From: Pseudomonas ovata
Lineage (GTDB): Bacteria > Pseudomonadota > Gammaproteobacteria > Pseudomonadales > Pseudomonadaceae
Direction of reading: 5' to 3'
Length of the DNA stretch: 64,000 nucleotides
NCBI RefSeq assembly: GCF_003131185.1
Contig: NZ_QFFU01000018.1
Span: 60,275 to 124,274 of the forward strand
Part shown: positions 62,126-64,000 of the stretch, piece after piece
How the letters are laid out: every line of letters starts with the position of its first letter
Numbering within the stretch: the first letter of the stretch is position 1
The notes under the pieces: model-generated
Told to the model about the DNA's origin: nothing
The model's input: only the letters and a program-made list of their open reading frames with translations
Databases searched by the model: none
Translations under genes and position numbers: made by a program

Positions 62126-62602
62126 ATGACTGTATTCACTACGCTGCAACCCGACACTCGCATCCACAACGCCGCGGCCTGCCGTGTCGTGTCCAGTGTG
62201 CATGTGCCGGCCGACGCCACGCGTGCCTGGGCCGTGGCGGGCGACTTTGGTGGTTTTCAGGCCTTTGTCCCAGGCATGGAGAGCACCGAGGTGATCGGCC
62301 AGGGGCCGGGCTCGGTGCGTCATAAGCGTTTCAAGGACGGCCATGTGGCCATCGAGCAGTTGAACACCCGCGATGACCAGGCCCGCTGCATGACCTGGAC
62401 GCTGATCCATACCAGTCTGCCGGTCGGCAACTTGTGGGCGGCCATGACGGTGGCGGCGGTCGATGACCAGGCCAGCATGGTGACCTGGACCATTGTCGCC
62501 GACCCTCTGCCTGGCGCCGCGCAGGACCTGGCGGCCTTTGAAGCCTTCCTGCAGGGCTTTGCCGACACCTCGATGAATAACCTGCGCGGCCTGTTCGGCT
62601 GA
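62126..62602 (+). CDS. mgoD: MgoD/PvfD-like SRPBCC protein
   Basis: A 158-residue START/SRPBCC (polyketide-cyclase-like) protein: SSVHVPADATRAWAVAGDFGGFQAFVPGM is the typical N-terminal helix-grip start. It follows mgoA by 28 bp with an AACGGAG-type site. MgoD/PvfD/HamE-type proteins close the operon in relatives; a ligand-binding or late-step role is likely, but chemistry is not settled. Confidence 0.88.
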   Translation: MTVFTTLQPDTRIHNAAACRVVSSVHVPADATRAWAVAGDFGGFQAFVPGMESTEVIGQGPGSVRHKRFKDGHVAIEQLNTRDDQARCMTWTLIHTSLPVGNLWAAMTVAAVDDQASMVTWTIVADPLPGAAQDLAAFEAFLQGFADTSMNNLRGLFG

Positions 62603-62616
62603 CACTTGCTCACTGA

Positions 62617-62645
62617 GCCCGCCCGGTGCCTGGCACCGGGCGGGC
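62617..62645. terminator. strong hairpin between convergent genes
   Basis: A perfect 14-bp GC-rich inverted repeat (GCCCGCCCGGTGCC / GGCACCGGGCGGGC) with a minimal loop between the mgoD stop and the convergent gene's stop at 62659. No T-run, but the symmetry suits a shared terminator. Confidence 0.65.
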
Positions 62646-62658
62646 ACTCAAGTGCGCT

Positions 62659-63606
62659 TTATTCAGCCGGTTGCACCACCAGGGTGGCCGGGGTCATGAC
62701 CCCCGCATCGAACAGGTAGCGCTTGCCGGCGCTGGCACAATAATTCTTGAAGCCTTTGCGCGAGCATTCCACATCCGGCGTGGCCAGGCCGGGAAAGACG
62801 GTAGGGCTCGTCCCGTAATCCAGATACAGGATGTCGCGCCCGACCTTGCCAATCATGGGGGCTGAGTACTGAGTGTTGTCACACTCCATTTTCTCGCCAG
62901 TACAGGGTACAGGCAGCCATTTCAGCTGCGCCAGGTCGAGGAGCGGCACGGGGGCACCATTGATGAACAGGTGCTGGCGATCCCTGGCGAACGAGAACCG
63001 GTCCAGGCGGGTGTCGTCCTCGAAGGGGAAGATCACCTCGAAACTTTCAGGGTCGGCTCCATTGATCTTTTCCGAATCCAGGTACACCGACGTGCTGTCC
63101 ATCGCATAAGACGCGGCACTACGCCGCTGCACGGGCGTCAGGTTGGTCTGACTGGACGCCAGCGTGCGCAGGTGGGCACCGTCCTCGCTGACCAGCCAGA
63201 ACGTGCGCTCTTCGACGTTTTCGTGGGTTTGCAGCTTGTCGGGCATATAACACTTGGGCATCAGGATCTTGCCCAGCGAACCGACACCGGTACCGCCGCA
63301 GTCGTTGTAGCGATTGCTTGACGAGGTGACATAGAAGATACGCCCATCGATGACCTGGTAACCGGTCGGGATCGGGGTCTCACTGTCCTTGGGTGCAGGG
63401 CAATCCTGGGTTTTGTAGGGTACGCGGCGGTCCTGGATCGAGTCGTGGATATTGCCGTCGTACCACTTTTCAGTGCAGGTATGGCGCTCGAATGCCTGGG
63501 CGGCGGTGGGCGCCGTCAATATGCCACAGAGCAGGCCGAGGGCGGCCAGAGCCAATGCAGTGGCTGTTCTGGATGAGGCGGCCGTGCATATCCATTGCGT
63601 GTTCAC
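62659..63606 (-). CDS. secreted DKNYY-family protein
   Basis: 315 residues with an N-terminal signal peptide (cleavage after about residue 38, PTAAQA-F). The mature part contains DKNYY-type repeats: YAMDSTSVYLDSEKINGADPESFEVI and FARDRQHLFINGAPV. Six or more Cys suggest disulfides in the periplasm. The function of DKNYY proteins is unknown. It is transcribed toward the mgo operon and away from the rRNA genes. Confidence 0.8.
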   Translation of the reverse strand: MNTQWICTAASSRTATALALAALGLLCGILTAPTAAQAFERHTCTEKWYDGNIHDSIQDRRVPYKTQDCPAPKDSETPIPTGYQVIDGRIFYVTSSSNRYNDCGGTGVGSLGKILMPKCYMPDKLQTHENVEERTFWLVSEDGAHLRTLASSQTNLTPVQRRSAASYAMDSTSVYLDSEKINGADPESFEVIFPFEDDTRLDRFSFARDRQHLFINGAPVPLLDLAQLKWLPVPCTGEKMECDNTQYSAPMIGKVGRDILYLDYGTSPTVFPGLATPDVECSRKGFKNYCASAGKRYLFDAGVMTPATLVVQPAE

Positions 63607-63664
63607 TGCTTGACTCCTGATGAGGGCTGCCTTGGGGCCAAAGACTTTTTTCGACCCAAAAACA

Positions 63665-63695
63665 AAACCCCTGACCGCAGGGCGATCAGGGGTTT
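63665..63695 (-). terminator. terminator after the distal 5S rRNA gene
   Basis: Read leftward: AAACCCCTGA, loop, TCAGGGGTTT, then TTGTTTTTGGG; a 10-bp stem with a T-rich tail. It ends the leftward rRNA operon. Confidence 0.85.
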
Positions 63696-63705
63696 CGGAA
63701 TTGAA

Positions 63706-63822
63706 TCTTGACGATGACCTACTCTCACATGGAGAAGCTCCACACTACCATCGGCGATGCACCGTTTCACTGCTGAGTTCGGGATGGGATCAGGTGGTTC
63801 CAGCGCTCTATTGTCGTCAAGA
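63706..63822 (-). rRNA. rrf: 5S ribosomal RNA, distal copy
   Basis: About 117 nt on the minus strand. It contains the universal core GATCCCATCCCGAACTCAG and the 3' part GTGAGAGTAGGTCATCG; the ends CTTGACGAC and the 3' GTCATCGTCAAG pair as the terminal helix I. Exact ends are estimated by helix pairing. Sequence is of Pseudomonas type. Confidence 0.93.
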
Positions 63823-63888
63823 AATTCTGTGTGCCGGCGCGTCGATGACAACGTTCCAGCGAATTCGTGTGACTTCTACTTAAAGCAA

Positions 63889-63917
63889 AACCCCCGATCG
63901 CAAGGCGATCAGGGGTT
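63889..63917 (-). terminator. hairpin after the proximal 5S rRNA gene
   Basis: Stem AACCCCcGATCGC / GCGATCaGGGGTT (one mismatch) followed leftward by TTGC. It is near-identical in core to the distal terminator, so 5S gene plus hairpin seem to have been duplicated as a unit. Confidence 0.7.
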
Positions 63918-63929
63918 CTGGGTTTGAAT

Positions 63930-64000
63930 CTTGACGATGACCTACTCTCACATGGAGAAGCTCCACACTACCATCGGCGATGCATCGTTTCACTGCTGAG
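63930..64000 (-). rRNA. rrf: 5S ribosomal RNA, proximal copy, truncated by window end
   Basis: The 3' 71 nt of a second 5S gene, on the minus strand. Over this length it matches the distal copy except for one base (GCATCG for GCACCG read on the plus strand). The gene and the 23S/16S genes of the operon should continue to the right of the window. Confidence 0.9.

Overview
The window is a high-GC stretch of a Pseudomonas chromosome. The evidence is a complete H1-like type VI secretion system (T6SS) in Pseudomonas gene order with the TagQRST/PpkA/PppA/TagF control module, two Gac/Rsm-type small RNAs, an mgoBCAD/pvfABCD-type signal-biosynthesis operon, and a Pseudomonas-like 5S rRNA given as two tandem genes. 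The species cannot be fixed from this sequence alone; a fluorescent Pseudomonas (P. putida/entomophila or P. fluorescens lineage) is a reasonable inference.

Left flank (1-6500): a glycine-zipper envelope protein, a 4HBT thioesterase, two tandem rsmX-like sRNA genes that each have their own promoter, upstream palindrome and terminator, and then a leftward three-gene operon (Gly/Ala-rich hydrophobic protein, small 4-TM protein, membrane M48 metalloprotease) that looks like a candidate effector/immunity module.

T6SS (5550-36609): leftward genes are tagQ, tagR, tagS, tagT, ppkA, pppA, tagF, tssM, tssL, tssK, tssJ and fha, mostly with overlapping starts and stops. A divergent promoter region at about 23.0-23.4 kb separates them from rightward tssA, tssB, tssC, hcp, a Tae4 amidase effector with a lipoprotein immunity candidate (in the slot that holds tagJ in P. 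aeruginosa), tssE, tssF, tssG, clpV and vgrG. TagQRST-PpkA-PppA-Fha is the threonine-phosphorylation switch, TssJLM the membrane complex, TssKEFG/VgrG the baseplate and spike, TssBC/Hcp the sheath and tube, and ClpV the disassembly ATPase.

Effector island (36.6-48.8 kb): an EagR-type chaperone (DUF1795), a prePAAR/PAAR Rhs effector with an HNH-type tip and its immunity gene, three unrecognised small genes that may be orphan immunities, and a second Rhs effector with the same 1337-residue delivery part, a different tip (ADP-ribosyltransferase-like at best guess) and an 86-residue immunity candidate. Five copies of a palindromic REPIN-like repeat lie in intergenic spacers of the T6SS region.

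Right part (48.8-64 kb): a sulfotransferase/APS kinase pair, an MscS channel, a DUF945 protein, a HAD phosphatase, an aldo/keto reductase, a MITE-like element, a GntR regulator, the mgoBCAD/pvfABCD-like operon (HO-like DUF3050 protein, AurF-like di-iron oxygenase, A-T-R NRPS, SRPBCC protein) expected to make a diazeniumdiolate or pyrazine-N-oxide type signal, a DKNYY secreted protein, and the 3' end of a leftward rRNA operon with two 5S genes (the second cut by the window end).
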